In this document: piece by piece, positions 8,257-19,737 of the stretch | How positions within the stretch are numbered: position 1 is the stretch's first letter | Layout of the letters: each line of letters starts with the position of its first letter | NCBI RefSeq assembly: GCF_019084545.1 | Contig: NZ_JAHREP010000014.1 | Location: forward strand, 1-64,000 | DNA: 64,000 bases | Reading direction: 5' to 3' | Origin: Marinobacterium ramblicola | Lineage (GTDB): Bacteria > Pseudomonadota > Gammaproteobacteria > Pseudomonadales > Balneatricaceae | Translations under genes and position numbers: made by a program | Notes under the pieces: generated by a model | Databases searched by the model: none | What the model saw: the letters and a program-made list of their open reading frames with translations, nothing else | Told to the model about the DNA's origin: nothing

Positions 8257-9330
8257 ATGTTTCGTCAACAGTCGCATAAACAGATCCTGGATAATCTGAC
8301 CTCGTCGGTCCTGCTGCTCGATGAGTCTTTGCGGATTCAGTACATGAATCCGGCGGCGGAGATGCTGCTGGAGGCGACTCTGCGCCGACTCAAGAATCGA
8401 TCGATCGACGAATGGCTCTCCTCCAGTGAGGAGGAGGTCAGGGTTCTGAAGGAGTCATTGAGAAGCGGGCATCCCTACAGTAAACGAGAATCCAGACTGG
8501 TAACCCAATCCGGCCAGGAGTTGATTGTCGACTACAGTGTCAATCCGGTGCCTCAGTCTGGCTTGTTGCTGGAGATTCAGGCGCGGGATCGGTTGATCAG
8601 GATCGAGCGCGAAGAGGAGATGCTGACGCGTCACGCGACTGCCAGAACGCTGGTCCGGGGCCTGGCCCATGAGATCAAGAATCCTCTGGGCGGGATCCGC
8701 GGTGCGGCGCAACTGCTGGAGCGCGAACTGACGGATGACAGCCTGCACGAATATACCCGTATCATCATCGAGGAGGCTGATCGGCTGCGCAATCTGGTCG
8801 ATCGTCTGCTCGGCCCGCATAAGCTACCGAACATCGAGATGGTCAATATTCACGCGATACTGGAGCGTGTCTGCAGTCTGGTGCAGGTTGAATCTGCCGG
8901 CCAGATCCGCTTGGTGCGCGATTATGACCCCAGTATTCCCGAATTCGAAGGTGACAGTGAACAGCTGATCCAGGCGATGCTGAATATTACGCGCAATGCG
9001 ATGGAGGCGCTGCAGGAGTCGAATACGCCCCAGCCGCAGATTCTCTTGCGTACACGGGCGTTACGTCAGATAACGCTGGGTACGGAGCGGCATCGGCTGG
9101 TGTGCTCGGTCGAGATTATCGACAACGGACCGGGAATTCCCGCTGACCTGCTGTCGAGCATTTTCTATCCGATGGTGACGGGGAGGGCGGATGGCTCGGG
9201 TCTTGGGTTGTCGATTGCCCAGTCGATCATCAATAGCCATCACGGCCTAATCGAATGTAACACTGAACCGGGTCAGACACGGTTCCAACTGTTTATACCG
9301 CTGGAGCAGAATCATGAGAACCTCAGGTAA
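8257..9330 (+). CDS. glnL: Nitrogen regulation sensor histidine kinase NtrB
   Basis: NtrB phosphorylates NtrC when glutamine is low and dephosphorylates it when bound by PII. The 357-residue cytoplasmic protein has an N-terminal PAS domain (about 10-110), the H-box GLAHEIKNPLGGIRGA with phosphoacceptor His138, the N box (NITRNAMEA), DNGPGIP and GSGLGLSIAQ nucleotide-binding motifs. It has no membrane segment, as expected. Its end overlaps the start of glnG by 17 bp. Confidence 0.96.
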   Translation: MFRQQSHKQILDNLTSSVLLLDESLRIQYMNPAAEMLLEATLRRLKNRSIDEWLSSSEEEVRVLKESLRSGHPYSKRESRLVTQSGQELIVDYSVNPVPQSGLLLEIQARDRLIRIEREEEMLTRHATARTLVRGLAHEIKNPLGGIRGAAQLLERELTDDSLHEYTRIIIEEADRLRNLVDRLLGPHKLPNIEMVNIHAILERVCSLVQVESAGQIRLVRDYDPSIPEFEGDSEQLIQAMLNITRNAMEALQESNTPQPQILLRTRALRQITLGTERHRLVCSVEIIDNGPGIPADLLSSIFYPMVTGRADGSGLGLSIAQSIINSHHGLIECNTEPGQTRFQLFIPLEQNHENLR

Positions 9331-10750
9331 TGTCTGGGTTGTAGATGACGATCGATCTATTCGCTGGGTACTGGAAAAAGCACTCTCTTCAGCGGGTGTG
9401 GATACTCAGGTTTTCGAGAATGCGGATGATCTGATACGTCGATTGGAGCGCGAGCAGCCGGATGCGATCCTCAGCGATATCCGGATGCCGGGTACCGATG
9501 GGCTGGAGCTGCTCAATCATATCCAGCAGGTGAACCCGGATATGCCGATCATCATCATGACGGCGCACTCCGACCTGGATAGCGCCGTAGCCTCCTATCA
9601 GGGCGGGGCGTTCGAGTATCTGCCCAAGCCCTTCGATGTCGATGAGGCGGTGGCGTTGGTCAAGCGCGCCATCGAGCACGCGCATGAGCGGCGTGAAAAG
9701 GTGACCGAGGAGGCCGTCGACGCCAGTGCCGAGATCATCGGCGAGGCGCCGGCGATGCAGGAGGTGTTTCGTGCCATCGGCCGTTTGTCGCACTCCAATA
9801 TTACCGTGTTGATCAATGGTGAGTCGGGCACCGGTAAGGAGCTGGTAGCCCATGCCCTGCATCGCCATAGTCCTCGTTCGGCACGGCCTTTTATCCCGCT
9901 CAATATGGCGGCGATTCCGAAGGATCTGATCGAATCGGAACTCTTTGGCCACGAGAAAGGAGCGTTCACCGGTGCACAGGCTGCCCGTCGGGGCCGCTTT
10001 GAGCAGGCAGATGGCGGCACTTTGTTTCTTGACGAAATCGGCGATATGCCGGCCGATACCCAGACCCGTCTGCTGAGGGTACTCGCCGATGGTGAGTTCT
10101 ATCGGGTGGGCGGTCATACGCCGGTGAAGGTGGATGTGCGGATTATCGCGGCGACGCATCAAAATCTGGAGCGTCTGGTGAAGGAGGGGCGGTTCCGTGA
10201 GGACCTGTTTCACCGCCTCAACGTCATTCGAATTCATATTCCCAAACTGGCCGAGCGGCGCGAAGATATTCCGCGCCTGGCGCGCCACTTCCTCGCACAC
10301 TCCGCAGAGGAGCTGGCGGTCGAGCCAAAGGTGCTTAAACCCGATACCGAGCAGTTTTTGTGTGATCTACCCTGGCCCGGCAACGTACGGCAGCTGGAAA
10401 ATATCTGTCGCTGGTTGACGGTGATGGCGTCGGGTAGAGAGGTGCTGATCTCTGACCTGCCGACAGAGCTTGTCGAATCGCAGGAGGAGGGGGCGCCGGT
10501 CAGCGGCAGTTGGGAGCAGGCGCTGAGAGTCTGGGCGGATCAACAGCTCGCTCGCGGTCATCAGGCAATCCTGAATGAAGCGGTGCCGCAGTTTGAGCGG
10601 GCGATGATCGAGGTGGCGCTCAAGCATACTGCCGGCCGACGTCGGGATGCCGCCCAGCTGCTTGGCTGGGGGCGCAATACCCTGACCCGGAAGATCAAGG
10701 AGCTGGGCATGGACTCCGGCGATCTGGCCGATGACGAGAGTGACGACTGA
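9314..10750 (+). CDS. glnG: Nitrogen regulation response regulator NtrC
   Basis: NtrC is the sigma-54 enhancer-binding activator of nitrogen-scavenging genes. The 478-residue protein has a receiver domain with VVDDD and phospho-acceptor Asp55, a long AAA+ domain with Walker A GESGTGKE at 169-176 and the sigma-54 contact loop GAFTGA at 216-221, and a C-terminal Fis-type helix-turn-helix (RRRDAAQLLGWGRNTLTRKIKEL). It overlaps glnL by 17 bp, so translation is probably coupled. NtrC sites occur upstream of glnA and glnL in this window. Confidence 0.97.
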   Translation: MRTSGNVWVVDDDRSIRWVLEKALSSAGVDTQVFENADDLIRRLEREQPDAILSDIRMPGTDGLELLNHIQQVNPDMPIIIMTAHSDLDSAVASYQGGAFEYLPKPFDVDEAVALVKRAIEHAHERREKVTEEAVDASAEIIGEAPAMQEVFRAIGRLSHSNITVLINGESGTGKELVAHALHRHSPRSARPFIPLNMAAIPKDLIESELFGHEKGAFTGAQAARRGRFEQADGGTLFLDEIGDMPADTQTRLLRVLADGEFYRVGGHTPVKVDVRIIAATHQNLERLVKEGRFREDLFHRLNVIRIHIPKLAERREDIPRLARHFLAHSAEELAVEPKVLKPDTEQFLCDLPWPGNVRQLENICRWLTVMASGREVLISDLPTELVESQEEGAPVSGSWEQALRVWADQQLARGHQAILNEAVPQFERAMIEVALKHTAGRRRDAAQLLGWGRNTLTRKIKELGMDSGDLADDESDD

Positions 10751-10767
10751 GGTGTTATCGGGTTAGT

Positions 10768-10795
10768 ATCCGGCTCCTCGTATCAGGAGCCGGAT
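10768..10795 (+). promoter_or_regulatory. Perfect 11-bp hairpin containing the trmL ribosome binding site
   Basis: ATCCGGCTCCT (10768-10778) and its exact reverse complement (10785-10795) flank a 6-base loop. The right arm begins AGGAG, the only good Shine-Dalgarno for trmL, and its last base touches the ATG at 10796. There is no T-run, so it is not a conventional terminator of glnLG. In the folded state the ribosome binding site would be buried. Confidence 0.75.
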
Positions 10796-11263
10796 ATGCT
10801 TAACGTGGTCCTCTATCAGCCGGAAATTCCACCCAATACCGGCAATATCATCCGGTTGTGTGCCAACACCGGTTTCACCCTGCATCTGATCGAGCCCCTG
10901 GGGTTCGCCCTCGATGATAAGCGCTTGCGCCGTGCCGGGCTTGATTATCACGAGTATGCCGCCGTTAAGACCTGGCAGACGCTTCAGGAGTGTGTCGACG
11001 CAGTGCAGCCAAAACATGTCTGGGCGCTGACAACCAAAACCGATCGCTGCTATACCGAGGCACGTTTTTCCAGCGGTGATATCCTGCTGTTCGGGCCTGA
11101 GACAAGGGGGTTGCCGGATGATGTGCGCCAGCGTTTCTATACCCTGCGCTTACCGATGCTTAAGAACAGTCGCAGCATGAACCTGTCCAACGCCTGTGCC
11201 GTGGTGGTCTACGAGGCCTGGCGGCAACTTGGATTTGAAGGTGCGGAACGCGGACTCGGCTAG
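10796..11263 (+). CDS. trmL: tRNA (cytidine/uridine(34)-2'-O)-methyltransferase
   Basis: TrmL methylates the ribose of the wobble base in tRNA-Leu isoacceptors, using S-adenosylmethionine. The 155-residue protein is a minimal SPOUT methyltransferase: it starts [20 protein letters not shown], has the [10 protein letters not shown] loop and ends with the knot segment [23 protein letters not shown]. Its start codon directly abuts a perfect hairpin that contains its Shine-Dalgarno sequence, unusual for this gene. Confidence 0.95.
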   Translation: MLNVVLYQPEIPPNTGNIIRLCANTGFTLHLIEPLGFALDDKRLRRAGLDYHEYAAVKTWQTLQECVDAVQPKHVWALTTKTDRCYTEARFSSGDILLFGPETRGLPDDVRQRFYTLRLPMLKNSRSMNLSNACAVVVYEAWRQLGFEGAERGLG

Positions 11264-11276
11264 GAGGAGTAAAGTA

Positions 11277-11633
11277 ATGGCAGGTGGCCGGGAGCAGGGG
11301 TTGATGCAGCATGCACTGATTTTGACCCGTATAGTCCCTGAGCGCGGGTTGGATGGTGTTTTGACGGCGGTGAGCGCTGTGACCCATGATGGGCGAGCGG
11401 TGCGTTTCGAATCGCAGCCGGATCAGCATATCAATCTGACCATTCTGGAGTATCAGCGCGCTCCGCTTTTGCTGCTGACGGATCGGCTATATGAGCCGTT
11501 TCCCGGTGTCATTACTGTGCCGGGTGACGCGCTGCTGTCGATCGTGCCAATGTCGGCGGAACATATACGTGCCCTGCTTGACCGTAATGAGGGGGATCGC
11601 CTGCTGGAGGCGGTGTCGGTTCAGTTACCCTGA
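11277..11633 (+). CDS. Hypothetical protein, about 118 residues
   Basis: I do not recognise a family. The frame is open from 11196, but the ATG at 11277 follows an AGGAGG Shine-Dalgarno at 11262-11267, so I start there. The product (MAGGREQGLMQHALIL...) is soluble, without signal peptide or cysteines, with alternating beta-like hydrophobic stretches (LLLLTDRLYEPFPG, VPGDALLSIVPMSAEHIRALLDR). It follows trmL by 13 bp and may share its transcript. It overlaps the 3' end of the convergent cytochrome gene by 13 bp. Confidence 0.6.
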   Translation: MAGGREQGLMQHALILTRIVPERGLDGVLTAVSAVTHDGRAVRFESQPDQHINLTILEYQRAPLLLLTDRLYEPFPGVITVPGDALLSIVPMSAEHIRALLDRNEGDRLLEAVSVQLP

Positions 11634-11956
11634 TGGCGCAGCTTGTAGGCGTATTGCGCAACGGCGTCGGCCTGTTCCGGGCTGAGCTGGGGCAGGCGAA
11701 TATCCGGATGCCGGGATGGCTGGGTGTAGTCATGGCGTATCATCAGTACCAGCTCATGCGGTTTCAGTTGCGCCCTGTCTGAAGGCAGTCGCTCCAGCCG
11801 CGCACCCAGATTGCGCTCGACATGGCAGCTGCGACAATAGTAATCGTACAGCTCTTCGCCGCTTTTCATGCGCGCGGGATCCTTGGGGCCGCAGGCTGCC
11901 AGCAGCAGGCAGGTTGTTATAATGCCCAATCGCAAGGCCGTCGGCATGGCGGTCAC
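11621..11956 (-). CDS. Small c-type cytochrome lipoprotein
   Basis: The 111-residue product has a lipoprotein signal (LLLAAC, lipid-anchored Cys22) and one haem-binding motif CRSCH at 41-45. A methionine near the C terminus that would be the sixth ligand is not obvious except in VLMIRHDY. It is likely a membrane-anchored periplasmic electron carrier of the monohaem cytochrome c class. It follows holA by 3 bases and is the last gene of leuS-lptE-holA. A haem protein in that position is unexpected. The partner oxidase or reductase cannot be told from the sequence. Confidence 0.8.
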   Translation of the reverse strand: MTAMPTALRLGIITTCLLLAACGPKDPARMKSGEELYDYYCRSCHVERNLGARLERLPSDRAQLKPHELVLMIRHDYTQPSRHPDIRLPQLSPEQADAVAQYAYKLRHQGN

Positions 11957-11959
11957 CTC

Positions 11960-12997
11960 TCAGTATGCCGCGATCTGCCAAGGCAGTTGGCAGCCCGCCA
12001 GGCTGAGTGTGATCTGGCTTAGCAGTAACCAGGGATCGTCCGCACGCTGACCTTTGATCGCCATATCCACATCGGCGGCCTGGTCGAGCAGCGTTTCCAA
12101 CTGCTCCGGACGCAGTCGGCGGCAGGCGTTGCGCACCAGCTGTTTGCGTTTGCCCCAGAGGCGTTCCTTTTGACATAGCGGATCGTAGGGCTGGCCGGCA
12201 GCCAGTGCCCGGGCCACGCGGTGCAGCATACGAATATCCCGCGTCAGTGCCCAGAGCACCACGGCAGACTCGTTACCCTCCTGGCGCAATACCTGAAGGA
12301 TATGCTGCGCACGTCCGGGATCGGACTGCAGTGCGGCATCGGTCAGTGCAAAGATATCGAAGCGGGAGCTGTCGCTGACTGCCTGGATCACCTGCTCGGG
12401 TGACAGGCGCTGGCCGGGGTAGAGCAGCGCCAGTTTGTCCAACTCCTGACGAGCGGCGAGCAGGTTGCCTTCGATCCGATCGGCGAGCAGTTGCAGTGCT
12501 TCGGGATCCAGTTGAACGCCTTGGGAGGCGGCACGTTGACCGAGCCACTGTACCAGTTGGTCGGGCTCGATCGGCCATACCTCAACGACAGCGCCCACCT
12601 GCTCGACGGTTTTGAACCAGGCGCTCTGTTTTACATTGCGATCAAGGCGATCGCAGATGATCAGCAGGGCGTTATCGGGGGCAGGGTTGGCAAGGTAGCG
12701 CTGCAGCAGGTCACTGGACGCCTTGGTCAGTTTCTGATTGCCGAGGCGGATCTCGATCAGCTTTCGTTCGGCAAAGAGGGAAAGGGCATTCGCACTTTCA
12801 AGCAGGGCATCCCAGTTAAAGCTGGCGTCCACATGCATCACTTCGCGTTCGCTGAAGCCGAGGTTGCGCAGATGGGCGCGTATCGCGTCGACACTCTCGC
12901 CGCAGAGCAGCGGCTCGTCACCGGTGACCAGATAGACCGGAAGCGCCTGAGTCAGGCGCTCCAGCTGATTGGCTAATTGGTCGGCGCGTAACTTCAT
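11960..12997 (-). CDS. holA: DNA polymerase III, delta subunit
   Basis: HolA is the clamp-loader delta subunit that opens the beta sliding clamp during replication. The 345-residue length and the N-terminal LPVYLVTGDEPLL, followed by a degenerate AAA+ domain and an all-helical C-terminal collar domain, fit the family. It sits between lptE and a cytochrome gene; leuS-lptE-holA is the standard gammaproteobacterial order. Confidence 0.93.
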   Translation of the reverse strand: MKLRADQLANQLERLTQALPVYLVTGDEPLLCGESVDAIRAHLRNLGFSEREVMHVDASFNWDALLESANALSLFAERKLIEIRLGNQKLTKASSDLLQRYLANPAPDNALLIICDRLDRNVKQSAWFKTVEQVGAVVEVWPIEPDQLVQWLGQRAASQGVQLDPEALQLLADRIEGNLLAARQELDKLALLYPGQRLSPEQVIQAVSDSSRFDIFALTDAALQSDPGRAQHILQVLRQEGNESAVVLWALTRDIRMLHRVARALAAGQPYDPLCQKERLWGKRKQLVRNACRRLRPEQLETLLDQAADVDMAIKGQRADDPWLLLSQITLSLAGCQLPWQIAAY

Positions 12998-13006
12998 GGT
13001 GTGCGA

Positions 13007-13501
13007 CTAGAGGCTGCTTCTGAGGCTCAGGTACTGGCGCACGATCTGCTGCGCCAGTTGCTCCTGCAGTCCTGTACGCAACTGATCCTCCAGTGTGTTG
13101 CGGGCCGTGGTGTTGTCGTCGTTGTTGAATACCCGCTCGGCACGTACCTCGCGATCGTCGATCAACGCCTTGTCTTCAGCGTCAAAGACGCTGAAACGCA
13201 CCGAGCCGATCAGCTCATATTCAACCGCATCGGCGTTCAGTGTCAGGGTCAGCGCCCGGCGACGAACCCTTTCGCTGTGAATCTCAAGCCTGTAGCTCGC
13301 GCCGCTGGTGACTTCTATGCCATTCAGGGCCAGCAGATTGTTAAGGTGCGGACGAATATTGCTTGGTCGCTCCTCTGGAATAATCAGCTCGACCTGGCGC
13401 AGGGCGGCGGGGACATCATAGCTGCCTACCGGGTGAAAGCCGCAGGCGCTGATCACCGTCGCGGTGATCAGCATCAGTAATGAACTACGCAGCGTGCGCA
13501 T
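13007..13501 (-). CDS. lptE: LPS-assembly lipoprotein LptE
   Basis: LptE plugs the LptD barrel and helps insert lipopolysaccharide into the outer leaflet. The 164-residue protein begins with a signal ending TVISACGFHP, where Cys20 is the lipidation site and CGFH is the conserved start of mature LptE. It lies 9 bases downstream of leuS and 9 upstream of holA, as in other gammaproteobacteria. Confidence 0.93.
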   Translation of the reverse strand: MRTLRSSLLMLITATVISACGFHPVGSYDVPAALRQVELIIPEERPSNIRPHLNNLLALNGIEVTSGASYRLEIHSERVRRRALTLTLNADAVEYELIGSVRFSVFDAEDKALIDDREVRAERVFNNDDNTTARNTLEDQLRTGLQEQLAQQIVRQYLSLRSSL

Positions 13502-13510
13502 GTTGGCCTC

Positions 13511-16162
<2,652 letters not shown>

Positions 16163-16426
16163 TCATGGGTGCGGTGAGTAGCGCCGGTTGCAAAGTATTT
16201 GGGTGATTTTTCTATATAAAACTATCGAATAGTACACTAATACGACTGATGCATAGGATACAGCGCAAAGGCGGCCCAAAGCCAGTTTTCGCCACCTTTC
16301 ACTGATCTTGCGCAGAGACTTTCCGGCAACCCGGCGCTGTACTATAGATATAGACAAGCGCAGATCGAACGCTGAGGTTCACCGGCGTTGCGATCCGGCA
16401 GTATCCCGACGCGGTAAGGAGCCGTC

Positions 16427-16981
16427 ATGAGTAAGAACGATAAACGTCCACCGGAACATTCGGAGCAGGCCCCTGAAGCCTATGACCGTATCCTCGACCG
16501 GCTGCGGGAGCGCCTGGACAAGGCGGGTACTCACTCCTGGGACTATCTGCAGGAGCAGATCGAGGAAGCGGCCGAACTGGAGTTGGCCGCCGAGGATATG
16601 ACCCGTGACGAGATGGATCTGCTCAAAGCCTATATCCGCCGTGACCTGACCCAGCTCGGGTACTACATCCACGAAACCGGCGCCGGTGTTGCTGCCTGGC
16701 TGCATTTCGATCTGGATGTGCTGGAGCGAAAGGTTGTCGATCGCCTGCTGGATCTGGCCGACCGCACCCGGATCGAGCTCGAGCTGCTGCGGGAGCAGCT
16801 GGCGCATGGCGAGAACGAGTACCTGGCCGGTGAGATCACGGCGCCGGGCACGCTGGAGTGTCAGGTGTGCGGTACCAGCCAGGTGCTGACCCAAACCTCA
16901 GTGATTCAGCCCTGTAGCTGTGGCTCGGTCGTGTTTGCGCGCCGCTCCGACGCGCAGGAGCAGCAATCCCAGCAACAGTAG
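16427..16981 (+). CDS. ybeL: Zinc-ribbon protein of the YbeL/DUF1451 family
   Basis: The family is widespread in gammaproteobacteria next to leuS, as here, but its function is unknown. The 184-residue product is helical and charged in its first 130 residues and ends with a zinc ribbon (CQVCG then PCSCGSVVF). It has no signal peptide. It diverges from leuS across a 264-bp gap (16163-16426 taking the longer leuS frame) that must hold both promoters. Its last 84 bp overlap the 3' end of lnt on the other strand. Confidence 0.88.
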   Translation: MSKNDKRPPEHSEQAPEAYDRILDRLRERLDKAGTHSWDYLQEQIEEAAELELAAEDMTRDEMDLLKAYIRRDLTQLGYYIHETGAGVAAWLHFDLDVLERKVVDRLLDLADRTRIELELLREQLAHGENEYLAGEITAPGTLECQVCGTSQVLTQTSVIQPCSCGSVVFARRSDAQEQQSQQQ

Positions 16982-18427
16982 CAGCGTGAGCGCCAGCACG
17001 GGCCAGACGCCGACGCGCTGGTAGGGTGTCTGCCCTGTCATCGGGGTGATGCTGCCCCTGAGTACACCGATCTCATCCACCGGCAGCTGTGCGCTGACCT
17101 TCCCCTTGGGGTCGATCAGCGCGGTGATGCCGTTGTTGGTACCCCGAATCACCCAGCGACCGTTTTCCAGCGCGCGCATCCGGGCCATCTGCAGGTGCTG
17201 GTCGGGGCCGATCGAGCGGCCGAACCAGGTGTCGTTGGAGACGGTGAGGACCAGCTCGGCAGAGCGCGCGCTCTTGCGCACCAGTTCGGGGTAGGCGATC
17301 TCGTAGCAGATTGCCGAGGCGATTGCGTAGCGCCCAAGCCTCAGTGGCGGCAACTCCCGTTGCGGCAGGCTGAAGCTGGACATCGGCAGATTGAAAAATT
17401 CGATCAGTCCGCGCAACTGGGCTTCCAGCGGTACATATTCACCGAACGGCACCAGGCGGCGCTTGTGGTAGAGGCCGGTCTGTTGGCCCAGGGCCGCGAG
17501 GCTGTTGTGGTAGAGCACCCGTTCCGGGGCGTTCAGATCCCGGGTCGCGGTGGGGAGTCCGGTGATCAGCGTGGTATCCGTTGTCTCCAGCCACTGCAGC
17601 AGCGGGGCGAGTCTGCCCGCAATCCGGTTGTAGAGCGCGGGCAGGGCGTTTTCCGGCCAGACCACCAGGTCCGCGTCCGGCTGCTGTTCGGTCAGGTCGA
17701 CCAGCTGGTCGAGAATCGAGTTCAGGTAACCCGAATCCCACTTCATCAACTGCGGCACGTTGGGTTGCACCACGGCAACTTGCAGCGGCTCTCCAGCAGT
17801 CTGGCTCCAGCGGTTGGGAACCAAGAGTGCAATCAACAACAGTACTGTGCCTGGTAGCAGCGGTGACAGGCGTCGCCGCAGCAGTGCTTCGACGGAGCCT
17901 GCGGCGAGCAGCAGGCTCAGCATCGACAGCAGCCAGACACCGCCGATCGGGGCCAGAGTGTTGACCGGAGTGTCGATCCAGGCGTAGCCGAGATAGAGCC
18001 AGGGGAAGCCGGTCAGCAACCAGCTGCGCAGCCATTCGAACAGCCACCAGAGTGCAATGAAGCCGAGCCAGGCGTGGCGGCCGGAAAACCAGCGTGCGCC
18101 GATCCAGGCCTGGAGTGCGAACAGCAGTGCCAGCGAGGCGCAGAAGGCCAGTGTCAGCGCTGCGGCCAGTACAACGGAGGCGTTGCCGTAGGTGTGGATG
18201 CTGACATAGACCCAGGATACGCCGGCGCCAAAAAAGCCCAGGCCGAACAGCCATCCGCGCAGCAGTGCCTTGGCAGGGGGCTGGTCGTGCAGCAAAAGCC
18301 AGAGCAGTGCCGGTGAGAGCAGGGCAAAAAGGGGCAGGGAATTGGGCGCAAAGGCCAGTGCTGTAGCAGCACCGGCCAGCAGGACCGCTAGATTCGGTGC
18401 GATCTGCCTGGTCAGGGGGCGATGCAT
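16898..18427 (-). CDS. lnt: Apolipoprotein N-acyltransferase
   Basis: Lnt adds the third acyl chain to lipoproteins in the inner membrane. The product (about 509 residues) has six or more N-terminal membrane spans and a nitrilase-type periplasmic domain with the catalytic Glu in WPENALPA, Lys in YHKRRLVPFGEY and Cys in AICYEIAYP. A last hydrophobic span (LTLLLLLGLLLL) ends the protein. The frame is open to 18520, but ATG 18427, 2 bases after the corC stop, gives the usual start. Its 3' end overlaps ybeL by 84 bp. Confidence 0.95.
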   Translation of the reverse strand: MHRPLTRQIAPNLAVLLAGAATALAFAPNSLPLFALLSPALLWLLLHDQPPAKALLRGWLFGLGFFGAGVSWVYVSIHTYGNASVVLAAALTLAFCASLALLFALQAWIGARWFSGRHAWLGFIALWWLFEWLRSWLLTGFPWLYLGYAWIDTPVNTLAPIGGVWLLSMLSLLLAAGSVEALLRRRLSPLLPGTVLLLIALLVPNRWSQTAGEPLQVAVVQPNVPQLMKWDSGYLNSILDQLVDLTEQQPDADLVVWPENALPALYNRIAGRLAPLLQWLETTDTTLITGLPTATRDLNAPERVLYHNSLAALGQQTGLYHKRRLVPFGEYVPLEAQLRGLIEFFNLPMSSFSLPQRELPPLRLGRYAIASAICYEIAYPELVRKSARSAELVLTVSNDTWFGRSIGPDQHLQMARMRALENGRWVIRGTNNGITALIDPKGKVSAQLPVDEIGVLRGSITPMTGQTPYQRVGVWPVLALTLLLLLGLLLLRVGAARKHDRATATGLNH

Positions 18428-18429
18428 GG

Positions 18430-19272
18430 TCAACGTGCCAGGCGGTTGACCTGCAGCAGCCGGATGCGGCGATTGTCGCTGCTCAGCACCTTGAAGCTGA
18501 AACCATCGAACTCTACGCACTCTTCCTTGCTCGGCAGGTGGCCGAAGTGCCGGGTCACGATACCGCCGATGGTATCGAATTCGTCGTCGGGCAGGCCGAC
18601 GTCGAAATATTCGTTGAAATCCTCGATCGGGGTCAGCGCCTTGACGATATAGCCCTCGTCATCGAAAGGTTTGATATTGCCTTCGGCATCGTCGGCGTCA
18701 TGCTCATCCTCGATCTCGCCGACGATCTGCTCCAGCACATCCTCGATGGTGATCAAGCCGGCGATACCGCCGTACTCGTCCACTACGATCGCCATATGGT
18801 TGCGGGTGCCGCGAAACTCCTTGAGCAGCACATTCAGCCGTTTGCTTTCCGGAATCATGGTGGCTTTGCGCATGCAGCTGCGCAGATCGAACTCGTCGAG
18901 ACGTCCTTCGAGCATGTAGGGCAGCAGATCCTTGGCCAGCAGCACACCCACCACCTCGTCCGGGTTTTCGCCGCAGACCGGGAAGCGGGAGTGGGCGCTG
19001 GAGATGATCAGCGGCATGAAGTCGCGCGGCGACTGACCGATGTGAACCACCGACATCTGCGAGCGCGGGATCATCACGTCGCGCACCTGCATGTCGGACA
19101 CCTGCATGGCACCTTCGACGATGCTGACGGCGTCCTGGTCGAGGATTCCATCCTCGCCGGCTTCGTACAGCACCTCAAGTACATCTTCGCGGGTGCGAGG
19201 CTCGTCGGAGAAAGCGTTGGCTAATTTTTCCAGCCAGCTTTTCGACGAGCCGCTCGATCGGTCTTCGCTCAT
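18430..19272 (-). CDS. corC: CBS-domain protein CorC/YbeX
   Basis: The 280-residue protein is the YbeX/CorC type: a short N-terminal segment, two CBS domains (about 65-190, with VRDVMIPRSQM and ITIEDVLEQIVGEI), and a C-terminal transporter-associated FAD-PCMH-like domain. It has no membrane span. Members are tied to magnesium/cobalt efflux and, more recently, to ribosome maturation. It lies 9 bases from ybeY and 2 from lnt in the miaB-ybeZYX-lnt operon. Confidence 0.95.
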   Translation of the reverse strand: MSEDRSSGSSKSWLEKLANAFSDEPRTREDVLEVLYEAGEDGILDQDAVSIVEGAMQVSDMQVRDVMIPRSQMSVVHIGQSPRDFMPLIISSAHSRFPVCGENPDEVVGVLLAKDLLPYMLEGRLDEFDLRSCMRKATMIPESKRLNVLLKEFRGTRNHMAIVVDEYGGIAGLITIEDVLEQIVGEIEDEHDADDAEGNIKPFDDEGYIVKALTPIEDFNEYFDVGLPDDEFDTIGGIVTRHFGHLPSKEECVEFDGFSFKVLSSDNRRIRLLQVNRLAR

Positions 19273-19281
19273 ATAGTGCCT

Positions 19282-19737
19282 CTAGGCGGGTTCATAAGGG
19301 TCTGCAATGCCGAGGTGGGCCAGCAGCTCGCGCTCCAGCGCTTCCATCTCTTCGGCTTCGTCGTCTTTTATATGATCGAAGCCGAGCAGATGCAAGGTGC
19401 CATGGATCACCATATGCGCCCAGTGGTCCTCAAGCGGCTTGTTCTGCTCCTCGGCTTCCTGGCGTACAACGTCCGCACAGATCGCCAGATCCCCGAGCAG
19501 GTCGATGGGGATTCCGGCTGGCGCTTCGAACGGAAAGGAAAGCACGTTGGTCGGCTTGTCCTTGCCACGGTACTCGCGATTGAGCTCCTGGCTCTCCTCG
19601 GCGGAGACGATGCGGATGCAGACCTCGCCGCGTGTCAGCCGCCCCTGAAGTGCAGCGCTAACCCAGCGCTCGAATGCCTCTTTACCGGGCAGATCCTTGT
19701 CGTCGACGTCCACCTGCAGGTCGATGTTATAGCTCAC
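19282..19737 (-). CDS. ybeY: Endoribonuclease YbeY
   Basis: YbeY is a zinc metalloprotein needed for 16S rRNA 3'-end maturation and ribosome quality control. The 151-residue protein has the zinc-binding motif [11 protein letters not shown] with His112, His116 and His122 and the conserved region NVLSFPFE. Its start overlaps the ybeZ stop by 4 bases (ATGA), implying coupled translation. Confidence 0.96.
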   Translation of the reverse strand: MSYNIDLQVDVDDKDLPGKEAFERWVSAALQGRLTRGEVCIRIVSAEESQELNREYRGKDKPTNVLSFPFEAPAGIPIDLLGDLAICADVVRQEAEEQNKPLEDHWAHMVIHGTLHLLGFDHIKDDEAEEMEALERELLAHLGIADPYEPA

